A stretch of 64,000 nucleotides of DNA from Ophthalmolycus amberensis (GCA_024529925.1 JAFEUB010001189.1:295001-359000); one strand, 5' to 3'. Counted from the stretch's first letter, positions 20,241 through 34,169 are shown. The notes: a model not told the origin generated them from the sequence alone. Numbers and translations are program-made.

Positions 20241-23200
20241 ACAAATTTAACTTGAGTAGAAAGTTTAGAGGAAATAAAAATAGAGGGATAGTTAAATAGC
20301 TAAGAGATTCACAAGCACATTTCAATTTGGAGGATCACAGCGTTTGTATTTTCCTCGTTGTGGCTTTGCTGTTTGGGATAATGAACTGGGCTCAGGCCTT
20401 CGACGTAGATCCTTAATACATCGTTATCTCTTTCTCTCCCACTTGTTTTTTCATCTCCCTGACACAAACACCTTCAATCCATCCGACTTTTCAAACAAGC
20501 CTCCACTGCCTATACCTTTACTCCCATCAGCTAGAAAAACAGATAATGTTTATTGTTTCACGTTAACTGCACACATTCGGCAGTTGTTACTTTTACAGAC
20601 ACTTTAGTTTTAACACAGTGCGGAAAATAAACCCCAGCAAGTAGATGTTTACCTGTGACACTGATTTAAAAAGGATATATTACAAGAAAAGCTGTGTGAT
20701 TTGCATGTTGTATATAAGTTGTTGTCATAAGGAAGTCATATTTCACAAGTCAACCATATTATCCATAGTATTTTAGAACACGCATCACACATTATTCATG
20801 CTAAAACAAATGGTACCATAAGTGAAAGTCATTAATTCAACAATAGTAATCTTCAAAACTCATTAGGCAAAATTAAAAGATGAATGATAAACTTGCATGA
20901 TTCAATCACACCTTATCGAAATACATTTTCTGATTAACACACTCTTTTTTAATTAAGACGACCATAATCTTCAAAATGCACTAAATTTGTGTCACGAAAA
21001 AGGTGACTGCAGGACTGCAAGTCTATTTTTGTTGGAACCTCAGACTTTAAACACAATGAAAACTTTTTTTTTTTCACTTACAAGACTAGAGACAGCAGAC
21101 GTCTGAGCCAGTTCAGCCCATTATGGGATTTGTCTTTGCTAATTGCATGTTTTTGACTCGACATTTCCTGTAGTTGGATTTACTGGTGTGCAGGCTATTG
21201 ATCTCCGTCCAGAAGCTGTCTTTTAATATTCTTAAGAAACTTCAAGTGCTGTAGATTTGTTTTCAAAAGCCTGAGTCATAATGAGACTTTGCAAATTGAC
21301 TGGCAGAGCTGATACAGGAATACTCTCACACTTTCACAGAATAGTGGTGCCGCACACAATCTAGTCCCAGTGGTCTGCTTCACATGTAACGGACAATCTG
21401 CCTTTTCTATGTTATTCTACCAGTACTGGGAAACTGTATGGACCTGCTGCACTTTCACAGCTGTGTTTGAACAAGACCGTCGAAAAGGACATCACTTGTT
21501 CAGCAGATGCCCGATAACGACATATGTTTACGTTTAAGTGGCAAAGGGCTCTTGCAGTTGTCCGTTAGTAGCAAATTAGGTGACGATATTATAGAGCTGC
21601 AAAGTCCTGAAGACATGAGGGGAATAGATCGGTCAACAAAACGATGGACTTTGGCATGAGAGACCGTGTTTTGCGTCCTGTTTCCCAGGCCACACTAAAC
21701 ATATTTTAAGCCCAAGCTGAACCAAGTAATTATTTTAACCCAAACTGTGATCTTTCCCAAAACCCAAGTCGTTTTTTGTAACTTAACCTCTTGTCTGTAT
21801 CAGTTATCATATCAGAAACTGCTTATATGTGTTGTTTTGGAGGGCAATTACATATCAGCATTTTTTTCCCCCCATTAATTGGATGGACTTCTTTCTTTAG
21901 AGAATGGGGTTTTCAAAGAAATACAATCATAATTTTCATTATATGAAAGGAAGAATATTGTAACATTTTAATTGAGAGGATTCGTAGATAAATCCTTCTT
22001 CGACAGTTTGTCACTTTGAATACAATGCAATCACTCTGAGGAGCCAACCAGTGCCGTACATCAAGGACAGAGTAGGTTAATGACAGAAGAGGAGTGTGGC
22101 ACTGCGGGGATAATAGCTATCAGCCCTTCTTCGACCTCCAGCAAGGTGGGTGATGATCGACAGGCGCGACCTGTGTGAGAGCAGTACGTGCTTTACCTAT
22201 TTTATTAGGATGAACAGTGTAATAAGCACAGGGATGGTCCCTGTGTGCAAGTGTAAAAGGGCTAGCAGAGGCTGCAAAATAATCAACCAACTGTGTCCCT
22301 CACTTCCACAACCCCCAAAGACCATTTTGTCTTCAGCAAGAGCAGTCCTTTACACAACTCCTATGTAGAAGGAAGGCAGACCAGTGAGCCATGAAAGGTC
22401 AAACAAGTAAGTGCATTTTGGCCTATTGTCGTGTGTGATCTCGATATTTTATCACGAAAACGTGAGGATAACTACAATTAGACATCAGTCTGGCATACAC
22501 ATCTGCACTTGATTGAGTCAGATAATAAGAATGAATTGCCATTTAATTTCAACTCATTGATTTAGTAAATTTTTGCCCTAACTAATGAAGGAAGTATTTT
22601 CAGTTGAGCTTGCAGTGGTGGTTGTTTTAAGCACTTGACTTAACGTTTTTTCACATTCAAATATGTTGATTTAAGAGTCGATATTTCCAAGGTGCCAGAC
22701 CATTATCCTAAACTATGATTGTCTGTCTGCCTGGTAAAAGGCGGGAAGTTAGATTGAAATATGTCGACTTCCAACAATTTGTGCAAATGTGTTGATTTCA
22801 TCAACAAAGGGGTTAGTTTGTCACCATTTTTGTCACTTTCTTTGAGGGCTGTTCCTTATGCCATTTCTTTTTGTTCTGGAGCGTGCCCTCTCCCCCTAAC
22901 CAGCCGCGTTTTGAGGGTGAATTATTCACACGGCCTCCGGAGACTTCTGCTAAGCCCTTTCGGCCCGAGCCCCCCATGGGTTGCATCAGAGAATGCTTAG
23001 ACAAGCAACAATGGGAGTATGTAACAATGCTAGGCGCTTTGCTGTTTGCATTATATTTGTAAAGCAGGTGATTAACCTTACTCCCATAGCTAGATAGCGA
23101 TACTAATGTTTTTTATTAATGCAAGCTCTGTACTCTGGTCCCATCATTCTGACCTACAGAAGCCATGAGCAGGGGAGAGACTATTCACACAGGGCTTTTA

Positions 23201-26200
23201 ATCCTGCCGCTGCCCAGTGGGGAAGAGAGAGAGATAGCTGCAGGCAGATGTAGCTAAACGAATGGAGATCAGCCTCCGCTTTGGGACCCAAAAGAAGAGG
23301 CCTGAGATGGGGGTCATGACTGTAGGACTGCAGAAATATTGCTTTTTCTGGCTGCTGAATGAAATACAAGTGGGAGCCAAGTGTCAAGGTGTCCCTGATA
23401 TAGGATGCAAATTTGCAGTTCACTGCTGCATACAGGAGAGCAGTCAAGAATAGAGAGTCTGCTTGTATGGCATAACCTGTGTGTTATGGTTGGGTGACAA
23501 TAGGAACACTTTTTCCTAACATAATAGGAAAAAAAAGAAAATTGATTATGGTATTGCATTCAAGGTATTATTTGGTAATGCTCAAAACATAGAATAACAT
23601 TATATTTTAGCAGTGTGCCTGACTGTCAGTGGAAATGTTGCTAAGCTAGCTAGCAACACGGCCAGTTTTGAAACACAGACTGTCTAGAAATACATTTACA
23701 CACAGATCATTTTGAAGCAGACAATCACTGATATAGAAAGGGACATGTCCTCTCGCGTTCCTACCCTACGTACGATTCCCGAGCATACGGCTCTGCGACT
23801 ACTTCACTCAGAGCAGCTGTCAGTCATGAGGTCAAACCCCGTCATAGCATCAAATAACTAATTATTACCAAACAGTTAACATTAACATTCATATGGAGTC
23901 CTGTTTCTGACCAAATGTTTTAATTCATTTTTGGTTCTCCACCAAGTCCTGACTGAAATATCTAGCTCAGGAGCAGCTTTATTCTTCACTATGTTCACCA
24001 TATAGTTTACTTTGTCTGTCAGCCATTTGGTGCCTGCCACTAGGGTCCACGAGAGGAGTGGAAAACCAAGAAAAGAAAAGGCAGTCAAACAAAAACAATG
24101 AACTGAAAAACGGAGTTGGTGATAATTGAGGGACCGTTTGATTAAATATTGATTCGTGAAGCTTTAATATCCTGCTGAGAGACGGACAAGAAAACTGAAC
24201 CGTATTGGCGGAGATAATTATCTCATCCCATTTGTAGAATCCCGTGACGTATATTGTGATGAAATAGGTTTTAATAATAATAAATAATACATTTTAAGAC
24301 TTTAATATTTTTTATTGTAACACTCGAGATGTAAAGCCGCATTTCACTCCTGCTGAAAGTAAGGTCCACTGTAAAAATAGATATTGACCAGTAAAGGGAA
24401 GGCGAGACATATGAAGGTATTTGACCCCCATATACTTACCAAAGTTTTACATCTCGCTAATGTACTTAGACACTCATATCCCTCATCACTCACCCTGTCT
24501 CTCTCTTTTTATCTCTCTCGCTCCACACATGACTCGACTATACTATAAATAGCAGCAGCATTCCCCCAAATCACCTTCTGCCAGGGTAAAAGGAGCATTA
24601 AACCTAAACAACCATGCCTTTGCCTGACAGGCAAAAGGCCAATGTTTCACCTCTAAGCCTGACGCTAATTATGGTGACAATGTTTTGGAAAAAAAAAGTG
24701 CACATAGATACTCACAGCAGCTCTGTCGTCTCTGACATTTCCCATTTTTCATCTTGTTATCTGCAGCCTTCTGTTGACATTCCCAAAGACTCGCGTGCGG
24801 AGCCAGAAAGGGTCGAAGGAGAATCTAAAAATAGAAACATCACACAGCTCCAATATGAGTGAGCGCGTATTAATATCTCCTCATTGAATATGCATGATCT
24901 TAAGCCACTGTTTGTTGAATGACGAGCATTGTTTTTAATTTCATCGAGAAAGCACACAGTACTGCAAATATTATTTCACAGTGAAATAAACCCACAACAT
25001 TTTTTCTCTTGCTTTCACAAATACAAACACACATCCTGTCATATCTGTCTGTGTTTTTTTGGAAATACGAGTTAGTACATCTCTGGTTGCTGCAATACCC
25101 AATCAGATGATGTAATTGACAGGATAGATAGATATGATTTGATCTTCTAAATGCAGGAAAGGAGGTACAGCGTCTGTGTCTCCAGCTGTCAGACTTCTTA
25201 AATCTTTCAATCGTGGTTTAAGTGACTGATTGTCAAAGGTTGCACACTCATCTTACAGGGCAAACACACCTAGAACTCTAAAGGGTGTCGGGGGCCGAAA
25301 TGTTGCTCTGCTGCTTTTTCTCCATACAACCATCCACATATACCTCTAATTATCAGTGCAGGTGCCACAAATTCAAATGTGGTTCACCTCTCATGACCCC
25401 ACAGGCTGGGGCAGCATATGCCACAGTATCTGGCATGCCGAAACTTCCGGCCAAGGAACTTTTTGCCGGTCTTTGTCTGTTTCTGCATCGATTTTTCTTG
25501 TAATGATTTACCAAGAAGATGCGGTAAAACAGCGGCAAATGTTAACGGGCAGCTAAAATCCCTTTGCTGAATTGGCTGCGGTGGCGGCCTCTATAATCCG
25601 GAGGGACAGGTGTTGCCATGACAACAGCTTGCCCTGAGCTGAGCTGGCAAAAAAAAGCCTATGTCTGTGCCGAATATGCGCGCAAAGAGCACACAAGGTA
25701 TTCGGCCTCCTCTGCTGCTCTTCAGCATGAAAACGAAGAAAACGCATCCAAGTCTTCAATCAGTGCCTCAAACGAGAGTTAGAGGCACAAGGTGGATACC
25801 ACACAGAGTGGGCATGAAATCACCTTGGATCTAGCCGGAGATAACTTAGGAGCTGTGGACCGGCAGCGCATTGGTGGTCTCCTCGCTCTATAGGCCGATG
25901 ATACAACTAATAATAGAGCTACCGTATCTTACGAGGGGAGCACAGAACACAACAAATGCAAAGGCAGAACAAAGTTCATCCATCTGTCCATTCTCTTCCT
26001 GCTGTCGCGGGAACTCACAAAGTGCTTCAAGCAACGTGAATCCAGGAGAGAGTAACTGTGTTGCTGATGGCTGACACTTGCATTTTCTTTTGATTTCTGA
26101 CCTCTTCAGATTCCCATCATGTATTAGCAGGAGCCTGAGTAGTGAGTGGCTTACTGGACCGGCGCAGTATCGGGCTCAAGTTGAGGTCGTCGACTTTATC

Positions 26201-26590
26201 CACATCAGTTCGTCCCGCTGAGGGCGTCAGTATATGCTGCTTTAACAGATGAGGCTTAATTTGAGGTCTTGTCTCACTTTTCCAAATCCTACTTCTTTAT
26301 TTGCTCTTTGGTTGATGTCTACTACTCTGCTTGCTAATCTTTAAAGAGGATTAGATCAGAATACTGGGCTTGCAGTGTTTCGGCAAGATGAAGTCAGTTT
26401 ATCTCAGTCTTTGCTACATTTGTAGTTGGAATTTTGTTGTCTTTTTTTGACTTTATTGCTGGAGCACATATGGCATATGACAGAGATGCACTCGTCAACA
26501 TTGGAAAAGGAAGCGTGGGGATTAGATAAAGTGCAGCGAATCTTGAGATGATCACCACCCACGGCATCTTCCAAACACACAGCCAGACCA
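20241..26590. other. Long intergenic stretch, no gene recognised
   Basis: Over 6 kb without a convincing exon or named repeat. Short frames (60-90 codons) appear on both strands but none has splice partners or recognisable motifs. GC-richer patches occur near 22880-22990 and 25380-25480. Confidence 0.4.
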
Positions 26591-26597
26591 GCCCGAC

Positions 26598-26970
26598 CAA
26601 ACACCACCAAAAGTAGAGTCGACCGCCCTAGTAGGAGAGGGAGGAGAGCCGGGATGGATGAAGTGAGACTTCAGGCTAACCCAGTTACAGGAGATCGGTG
26701 ACTGTTTTGCCCACATTTTTACAGAGACCTGCAGCTTCATCGTGGCAATCCAGGATCAAGGTGCAGTTGACGGGCGGACCGCAGGACAGAAGAAGAAGTG
26801 GGACGAGAAGAGGGAGACTCTGTGTTTACATCAATGGTGCTTGGTGCTCAAACAAAATCAAAGTTGATGGACAACGTTTCCCTGATATCGAATTTGTAAT
26901 GTCAAGATGCCTGCCATATTACCTGCCCGGAGAATTCACCAGTGTTTTTGTTAGCATAAATGTACGACGG
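26598..26970 (+). mobile_element. Non-LTR retrotransposon endonuclease fragment
   Basis: The + frame at 26698-27051 contains RGRLCVYINGAWCSNKIKVD, then DIEFVMSRCLPYYLPGEFTS and VFVSINV. This is the central part of an apurinic-type endonuclease of fish LINEs, where a G-G-L-C-(V/I)-Y-(I/V)-N-x-x-W-C motif is followed by C-R-P-(F/Y)-Y-L-P-R-E-F. The upstream 100 bp may continue the element in another frame. It is a short, isolated piece without reverse transcriptase. The exact LINE clade (Rex1-like or related) is uncertain. Confidence 0.65.
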
Positions 26971-29880
26971 CATGTTAGGACTATTGTGGGTAAAACAAAT
27001 AAAAAAATGACTGAGGCTGGGGAGGAAGTATTATTCAGAGATGGTGCTTAATATGAAATAATCTACATCGAGCAGTTGAATATTTTAGCTTAGCATGAAG
27101 ACTGAAAGCAGGGGAAGCAACCTGTCTCTGCATCCTGAAAGCTCCTCCAAAGCTCCCTGGTTGACACATTACATCCTGCTTGATTATTTTGAAGAGAACC
27201 AAAGCATAGAAATTAGAAGTTGGGTTTTCACAGGGGGTTATATGCTGTCCCCTGGAAGAGCTGAGTTACCCAGCTAGTACGTTTCATATCTAATGGACAG
27301 ATAGGTCACAATATGTTCTCCTCACATTGCTGATATAAACTAATGGACTACGGCACTTCTCCTATTAGCCTGCATTGTCACCATTGAATTCACGGTTAGG
27401 AAAGAGAACATATTATTTTGTGTCTGCAACACTTTCGGCAAACTAGGGCAAACAGGGCGTGTCATTACTCACCTAATGTAGACAGAATAGTTATAGAGGA
27501 GATTGTCTCATAAATGCTGCTGCAGCCTTTTGTTTGTATGATATATATTAATGCCAGAGGGTAGCTTAGATACACAACATGATACAAACTTTCATAGTTC
27601 TCAGTTAGAACAGGAAATTGTACTATAGGGCACTGTTTTAATCTTAAATATTTACTGATTGCGGTTGAAATTCTGAGACTGTATGAGAGAAGGTGTGAAG
27701 ACACAACTCTTTTCAGCTCATCAGTTCCGTGAATCTCACAGGTTACGTAGTTTTGTTCATTTAATCAGTTTTATTTCTGGCCTGTGAAAGTCTGCTTCAT
27801 TTTCATGGTGTGGGACTTGTTTATTTGGCTTCCCATTACAGACTGCACAGGCATTACAAATGTTTCTAAAACCAGCTCTCACGTTTGCGCTTGATATAGA
27901 GGAGCATTAAAGCATGGAGGCATTATAAATCCTTCTCCGTGGACTACGGCTTATATTCTCACAGAGCTGTCTCATCCAGCAACACTTCAAATTAGTATCT
28001 CTGCCCGCAGGGCAGTGCAAGGAAAACACTGGACTGTCTGTAATGTGGGAGCCAGGAGCTGGCTGACAAAGCCCAGAGGGCCAGAGCAGCCCTTACTGGC
28101 TTTGGTCCGAGGTTTTAGAGAGAGTAGGAGAGATAGAAAGAGTAGGTGGACAGTTTCATCACTGTGAAAATAAGAGAGTTGAGTTGATTACTTAATGTGA
28201 GAAAAAGCACACCTAAGTACCCGAACGGCCATTCAAACCCACATATCCACTCCCAGGCATGTCTGTGCAGCCGACTCAAAATGAATTTGAGGTTGCATGA
28301 GAAACAGTAAACTGACTACAAAAGCCAACCACATCCATTGACCATGCAAGAAGTAATTTCAATTATTTCACAAGGCCAGCTTTCTAATTATGCATATGCA
28401 CAAGAGCATCAATTATGCACATGAATTATTCATATTATTAGAGCGTCAGAGCAGAAGAATTTGTCTTATCGGATTTCCAATGTGTTTTTTTTTCAGACAG
28501 TTCCATTAAGTTACTATTAAATAGCAAACGAATCAACAGTGTATGGACAATAATGATTAATATAGCAATTTACATACATTCATCAATGGCTGTAAAGCCA
28601 GTGTTTACTAACAGTCAGTGAAAGACATCCAGCCAGTATCAACCCACAGGGTAAAATATTAAAAAAAAGGTTTCTCTCCTGTTTTTTTGGGAGCTTTCAA
28701 TTGTATGTCACTGCTTTCTCCAGCGAATAGAGTTTGCTGGATCTATATGGCTTCCTTCATCTTCCACAGGCTATCCAAATTGCCTTTTGGTTGATGACTT
28801 TGACACTTTCCCAGTCAAGGTTGCGACCAACAACATAACACTTCCTGTTATCATGGAAGCAAAGTTGCACACTTACGGTCAGTGATTCCACACAGTGGTA
28901 GCATCCCAGATAAGGCTGTGGGGTATGTTGGACAAAAAACAATTGGGAACCACTGCTGTAGGTTATGTGAAAGACACCAGCAGCAACTTTTGGAGTCAGA
29001 TGCGAATCAAATCAAAGTCTGTATTGTATCTGTGTATCTGAACCTATTCTTTGATTTTGAAAGAGTAGTCTTGTTGTATTCATATTAATGTATTGCACGG
29101 TTAAATAAGTACATTTTTGGAAAGAAGTCAAGTCGCCTCACAATTTTTAACAACCACCCCAAGTCAATTCATTCTGTTCTGGCGCACAGACGAAAGAGTG
29201 TTCTGCAATATTACTCAATACTCATACATCAGTAATGTAGGCCAATGTCTATGCCCCCTCCCCCTGGGCATGCCTTTAGATCATTTCACCTCCCGTTTAG
29301 ATATGGTCCATGGGTCACGTGATGACACTTGAGCAAGTTCCATTTGTTAAAGAAGACCATGAGATGTAGTCAAAAGCTCCAGAAGATGATGAACACAGAA
29401 CAATGGGTGGCTGTGTGTAGCTGTAGTATGCAGTTGGATTTTTACATATGTAAGCAGGGGAACCTGTAGTTCATTCCCTTCATTGGCATCAGCATGCTAA
29501 TTGTTGCTGCAGTCGGTGGAACAGCTGTATCCTCAGGCAGCACCTAGGGTCCAATATGGTCTAACTGCATTTTTTGGTTGGACTTTCTCACAAAAATAAC
29601 TTAATTATGAATTCTAAATTCCATCCAATATCTGACATGAATCTTAGAAAGCCTCTGTTTTCTCTCCAACTAAGGAGCCTTCCACTTCCCATTTCTATTT
29701 TTGGATCTGTTCTGTGTTGTCCAGCATAGCCTTTCCTTCCAGAGGCTTGTTACTTAGAGCTGGTGGGATCTGGGCATATGTGTCCCTGTTTGTTTCCGAT
29801 GTATTTTCAGAGAGGTTAATGCGTGCCGACATCACATAAATGTCCTCTCATCCAACTGAGAATATGCCAACCATGCAGCA
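26971..29880. other. Intergenic, no gene recognised
   Basis: No exon or named repeat was seen. An AT-rich segment at 28380-28445 contains closely spaced homeodomain/POU-like words (taattatgcatatgc, caattatgcac, gaattattcat) and is treated as an observation below. Confidence 0.4.
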
Positions 29881-29894
29881 AGCAGGCCAACTGC

Positions 29895-30262
29895 ACACAC
29901 GCACACACACTCGCACTCTTCATCACTCTGTCCCAACCTCCCATCAGAGTTGATCTTTCTTCTGCAGAAAGCTGCAGGTCTGCTGAGACCCTCAGCTCCA
30001 TTTAAATCAAGATTGAAGACTTTTCTGTTTGCTGCTGCCTTTAATTGAACCACATTCAATTAATATAGTCATCAATTTCCTGCATTTCTGCATTTTACTA
30101 CTGTATTTTATTTCTTACACTGTTTTTTTCTTATTTGTTTTTAAATCTCCTTTTCTTTTGCCTCATGTTTTGATGCTTTTAATGGTTTTATGTGAAGCAC
30201 TTTGAATTACCTTGTTGTTGAAATGTGCTATACAAATAAACTTGCCTTGCCCTGCCTTTCAA
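29895..30262 (+). mobile_element. L2/CR1-type LINE 3' end
   Basis: The plus strand encodes a LINE C-terminus ending KAAGLLRPSAPFKSRL, then KTFLFAAAFN and stop (about 29965-30048). About 200 bp of 3' untranslated sequence follow, ending in the landmark gtgaagcactttgaatta and tgtgctatacaaataaact with a cttgcc tail. The same 3' landmark recurs at 54868-54978, so at least two copies of this family lie in the window. Confidence 0.65.
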
Positions 30263-32975
30263 TACACTGTGATCCCATCTCTCTCTCTCTCTGTTTATCG
30301 CTATCTGTAAATTACCAGGCTAGTCCTGCTTAATTACTCTAACAAGTTTGTGTGACAATATACACTGTATCAGTTAGTCTGAAAGAGTTTTCTAGGTCTT
30401 CCATTCAATAGTGTTGGAGTACTTTCTAGCCATTTAGTACTTTACACTAAATACTTAAAAACAAAAAAAAGTAGAATTGGAATTTTAAAGGCGAAGTACC
30501 CCGCTTTGAACCATCAAAGTCTGTTTATAGGTTTTGAGTACTCCTTCATATTAGAACAAAAAGTTGTACAAAGCTTTTTGTTGCTTCAGATGGGGAGAGA
30601 AGTATTCTTACTAAGGTGGGGCTGAAGACAACAAGATTTAAAATTTAAAAAAATCTGGGAATGTTACCATGCTACCAGACCTCTACACCCAATCCTCATC
30701 TCTGCCTTGAGGCCAGCACCTTGAGGCTACATTAGCTGCTACTAGCATAACCTGATATCTTCAACCAAATCCCAATGCAAATGAAGGCTGATACGGTCTC
30801 TGACCGCATGCTATGGGGTATGAGTAGAAGACTGAATAGTGTTTGCCAGCTATTGAGCCTTTTTGGCAAGTACAGACCAGATTGTACTGCGCATGTGTTC
30901 TTCAATAATATGAAGCGATATGACTCATTGACTTCTCCTCCATTGACTTTTTATCCAAATACTCAGCAGTCAAGTTGCATTTTTGGTAAAGTTGGTGCCA
31001 TGTTTTGAAAAGGAGAAGGAGGTTCTTTAACCCTGTGTAGTCTTAATAGTCTGTATACTCCCCTTGTCCTGAGGGTATGAAATTACTCCCTTTTGCGAAA
31101 TCCCTAAAATAAAGCAGCTTAAATGAAATTGAAACCCTAAATCTATTTTCTGTGAAGAAACAACCCAAAAGAGATTCATCACAAACTTTATTTTCTCTCT
31201 TCACAGTTTAGAAAAAACTGAAGGGAAACAATAACAGTCTTGAACTTTTCTATATACTGTTCCTTGAGGCATTCAACTACTAAATACTAGTCTTCTTCCA
31301 TTTTTTAACCATTGCCCCCACCCACAATGTGTATAACTATAAACATAAAACAATAAAATAAGATAATAAATACAAAACAAAAACATCAAGACCATCAATC
31401 AATCAACTCCAATTAGCACATGTAGGACAGTATGCAAGTCTCCGTGCATGGACACTGAAATGTGCACTCATGGCTTCTGCAAGTAGAGAAGTGGGGGTAC
31501 TGCCATCTTGTGTGAAATCCTTTTTAGCCAACCTTCAGAATAAATAAAAACAGGGAATAAGAGGTGATGCCACTTTGCCCCTTGAATGAAGGTTTACTGT
31601 ATTAACTTTGCTTGGGTGGCTTCAAATATAGATGTCTGGAAAGTTAAATAAGGTACTCTAGTGGGGTTTAAACTCATGATCTAATGAAGTACAAGCACTA
31701 ACCACTAACCACTGAACTAACATGTTCAAATAAGTCTCACAAAAAAAAAAAGTGCCGGATGAAAATGTGAGAATAGAGAAATATAAGAGAGTGTAAAAGT
31801 GTATTTTCTCAGGAAAATTGCATGTGATTGCTGATAGCAAAACGTTCGCTAGGGTCAGAGCTGCGAAAACATAGCTCCTGTTTGCTGAATATTTGGGGCA
31901 TGGACAAAATGTACAGCACAAGGTATTCAGAAGTAATAAACAACATGAAAAAAGTTTGTCAGGGGCATCCAGACAGAGCTGTTTGTCTCAGCCTGAGACA
32001 CAGCTGCAACAAGGCTGCAAAGAGACAGAGAAGAACAAATGTGACCGCAGTGAAGGGTTATTGTGTTCTTTCCATTTCTGCAGAGCTGTATTGACAGTTT
32101 CAAGTATAGTATGTAGCATACTGGGTACATAGGGCAAGGAAAACATCACCTCGCAACACAGGCAGTGAACATACTTTTCGATAAACTCTGTCAAAAGATG
32201 AGCGTGTGTTGAAGTTGCATGCCAGTTCAAGAGAAGAGAGATTGACATTGTACGAGTCTACACAATGAAAAATGTATATCTAGACTGGAAAGCCTACATT
32301 TCTGTGGGTGAAAATTGTGATGTCTCCCAGAATAACCCTGTTGATATGATCTATATGATCAGATTAGATCGCCCTGTGTCTCACACTCAAATACCTGTAC
32401 AAACCACTGGACCTCTTTGTGTTAAAGTCTACTTCCATCTGCCAACTAGCTCTCTTGACTGAAAGTGTACTTGTTCCACTGACAGCAGTGGTAATCTACT
32501 GACATTAAATATGGAAGAAGCCATGACCATTTCCATCATACTAGACCGGCTCAAATACTTAATCAGAGAGCTTCTTCCACATACTATGGCTGGAAAAGTG
32601 TGCTCCATCAGACCGGTCTTAAACACAATGCCTTTTTTGTTATCATTACATTTTCAATCAATTTTTAAGCAAACTTTTGAAATGATCAAATGGTGAAATA
32701 CACCCAAGTCCTGGTACTCGCAGTCAGAAACACTGATGAAATGCTCTTGAACGATACCCACATATAGACAGAGATTCCTTGCTTTATAGTTTGGCAGATT
32801 TTTATTGCTCTTTTCATTTCAGTTAGTATTAGCCATTTTTCATGCTGTCTGAAGACGAAGACAACCACTTGTGCAATATGGGAATGTCCGAGAAGACACC
32901 AACAGCAGAAACAGCTGATCAGTCATGCGAGTTAAATGTTCCCTATGTCAGAACTTATTCAGTACTTATTCAGTT
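30263..32975. other. Intergenic, no gene recognised
   Basis: No convincing exon. The segment 31665-31730, read on the minus strand, has a weak tRNA-like look (ggttagtg...tcatgagtttaaacccc) that could be a decayed SINE head, but it is too weak to annotate separately. Confidence 0.4.
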
Positions 32976-32979
32976 TCTG

Positions 32980-33195
32980 AACGTGGCCAAGACCAGAGAG
33001 ATGGTGGTCGACTTCAGGAGGAAGACAACGGCTCCACAACCGCTAAGAGTTCAGGGAGGATGTGGACATGGTAGAGGAGTACAAGTACCTGGGTGTCTCC
33101 ATTGACAACTGTATGTCTTGCTGCTGTAACATACAAATTTGCCCCCCGGGATGAATAAAGTACATATCTATCTAGCTATCTATCTATCTCAAGGT
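32980..33195 (+). mobile_element. Internally deleted Rex1-like LINE fragment
   Basis: Reads NVAKTREMVVDFRRKTTAPQ and then, after a frameshift, EDVDMVEEYKYLGVSIDN, the K-T-(K/R)-E-(M/L)-V-V-D-F...Y-K-Y-L-G motif found after the catalytic core of LINE reverse transcriptases. This is directly followed by a 3' end (tgctgtaac...ccgggatgaataaagta) with an (ATCT)n tail at 33165-33190. The region between the KYLG motif and the 3' UTR is missing, so the copy is internally deleted. The 3' end resembles that of the copy at 1063-1605. Confidence 0.65.
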
Positions 33196-33657
33196 GTTTC
33201 TATATCCCATTTAGTGCATCAACTCTTTTTCCACAAAGGCAAAAAAAAACACCTCAATTGCGCATAAAACATTTTCAACACAGTTCATTAAACCCATATG
33301 TTACCCTCAGAGCAGCACACAACGTACCAGCAGTGTAGAAAAGTAGAAAAGTAAAGGCATGTCTGTAACAAACAAGCTGGTTTACTTTGAATCCCTTTCT
33401 ATGTGGATGTGAAGCCAATCGTGAAATTATATTTTGAGGTGATGCATGAAACAAAATCAAGATAAATGAAGTAAAGCTCGGGTTCAAGGATTAAAAGAAA
33501 GAAAAACCGTACACAAACTGTCATTTCTTACATTGTCTGTTTACATTTTTAGCCTTTGAAAGTTCAGTTCAGTTGTTCACTCTGCCATACATTTCACCAG
33601 GATTATTTAGTATGGCATTATTTTTGAAAGTGAACACAATAAATACAAAACGCAAAG

Positions 33658-34140
33658 ATGCTTGTAAGAGAGAAGGAGAATGTCACTGCGCTCAAAACCC
33701 AGGAAGAGAACTTTGACAAGAAGGTGAGGCAGACCGTCCTGGACCTGGAGAGCTACACTATGCGGAAAGACAGCGAGCTCATCCGGAGCGAGGCGGAGTG
33801 GAAAATAAAACTCACGGCTCTGGAAGATCGGATGAGATGCGAGCTTGCTGCAAAGGAGGAGAGCTTCCAGAGAGAGCATGGAGCTGCAGAGACAGAGCAG
33901 AGAGATGGAGGAGGAGTGGCGCAACCAAAAGGAGGAAGATATCAAGCTCCTGACACAGCAAAACGCTGACCTCCAGGTACATAACCTCAGCCTTCAGGAG
34001 CTCGCCCAACAAACTGACAAGGAGGAGAAGAAGGCCAGGAAGGAGATTTTAGAAATTTTAGAAAATGCAAAATGGAAGGTCAGAAGAAAAGGAAAGGTGG
34101 AGCAGAGTGCGAGAGAAAAGAGAAACATTTTTGTTTTACC
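33658..34140 (+). pseudogene. Frameshifted coiled-coil protein fragment
   Basis: A frame starting at 33658 (MLVREKENVTALKTQEENF...) runs in a highly charged, heptad-like E/K/Q/L pattern to about 33880. Coiled-coil coding then continues in another frame: ESMELQRQSREMEEEWRNQ, then KEEDIKLLTQQNADLQ, HNLSLQELAQQTDKEEKKAR and KEILEILENAK. The shift lies near 33875-33885 (ttccagagagagcatgg). The absence of clear splice sites inside suggests a retrocopy or decayed exon. The parent gene is not recognised; generic coiled coils match many families. GC content and codon pattern differ from the AT-rich surroundings, which supports a coding origin. Confidence 0.5.
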
Positions 34141-34169
34141 TTTAAAATCATTCTTAGTTATGTAATTAA

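Noticed and set aside
26698..27051. Possible host gene of 117 codons
   Set aside because: Its recognisable part is the endonuclease of a non-LTR retrotransposon; annotated as mobile element instead.
31660..31735. tRNA-like segment on the minus strand
   Set aside because: Only a loose resemblance to A- and B-box spacing; no foldable cloverleaf that I could support.
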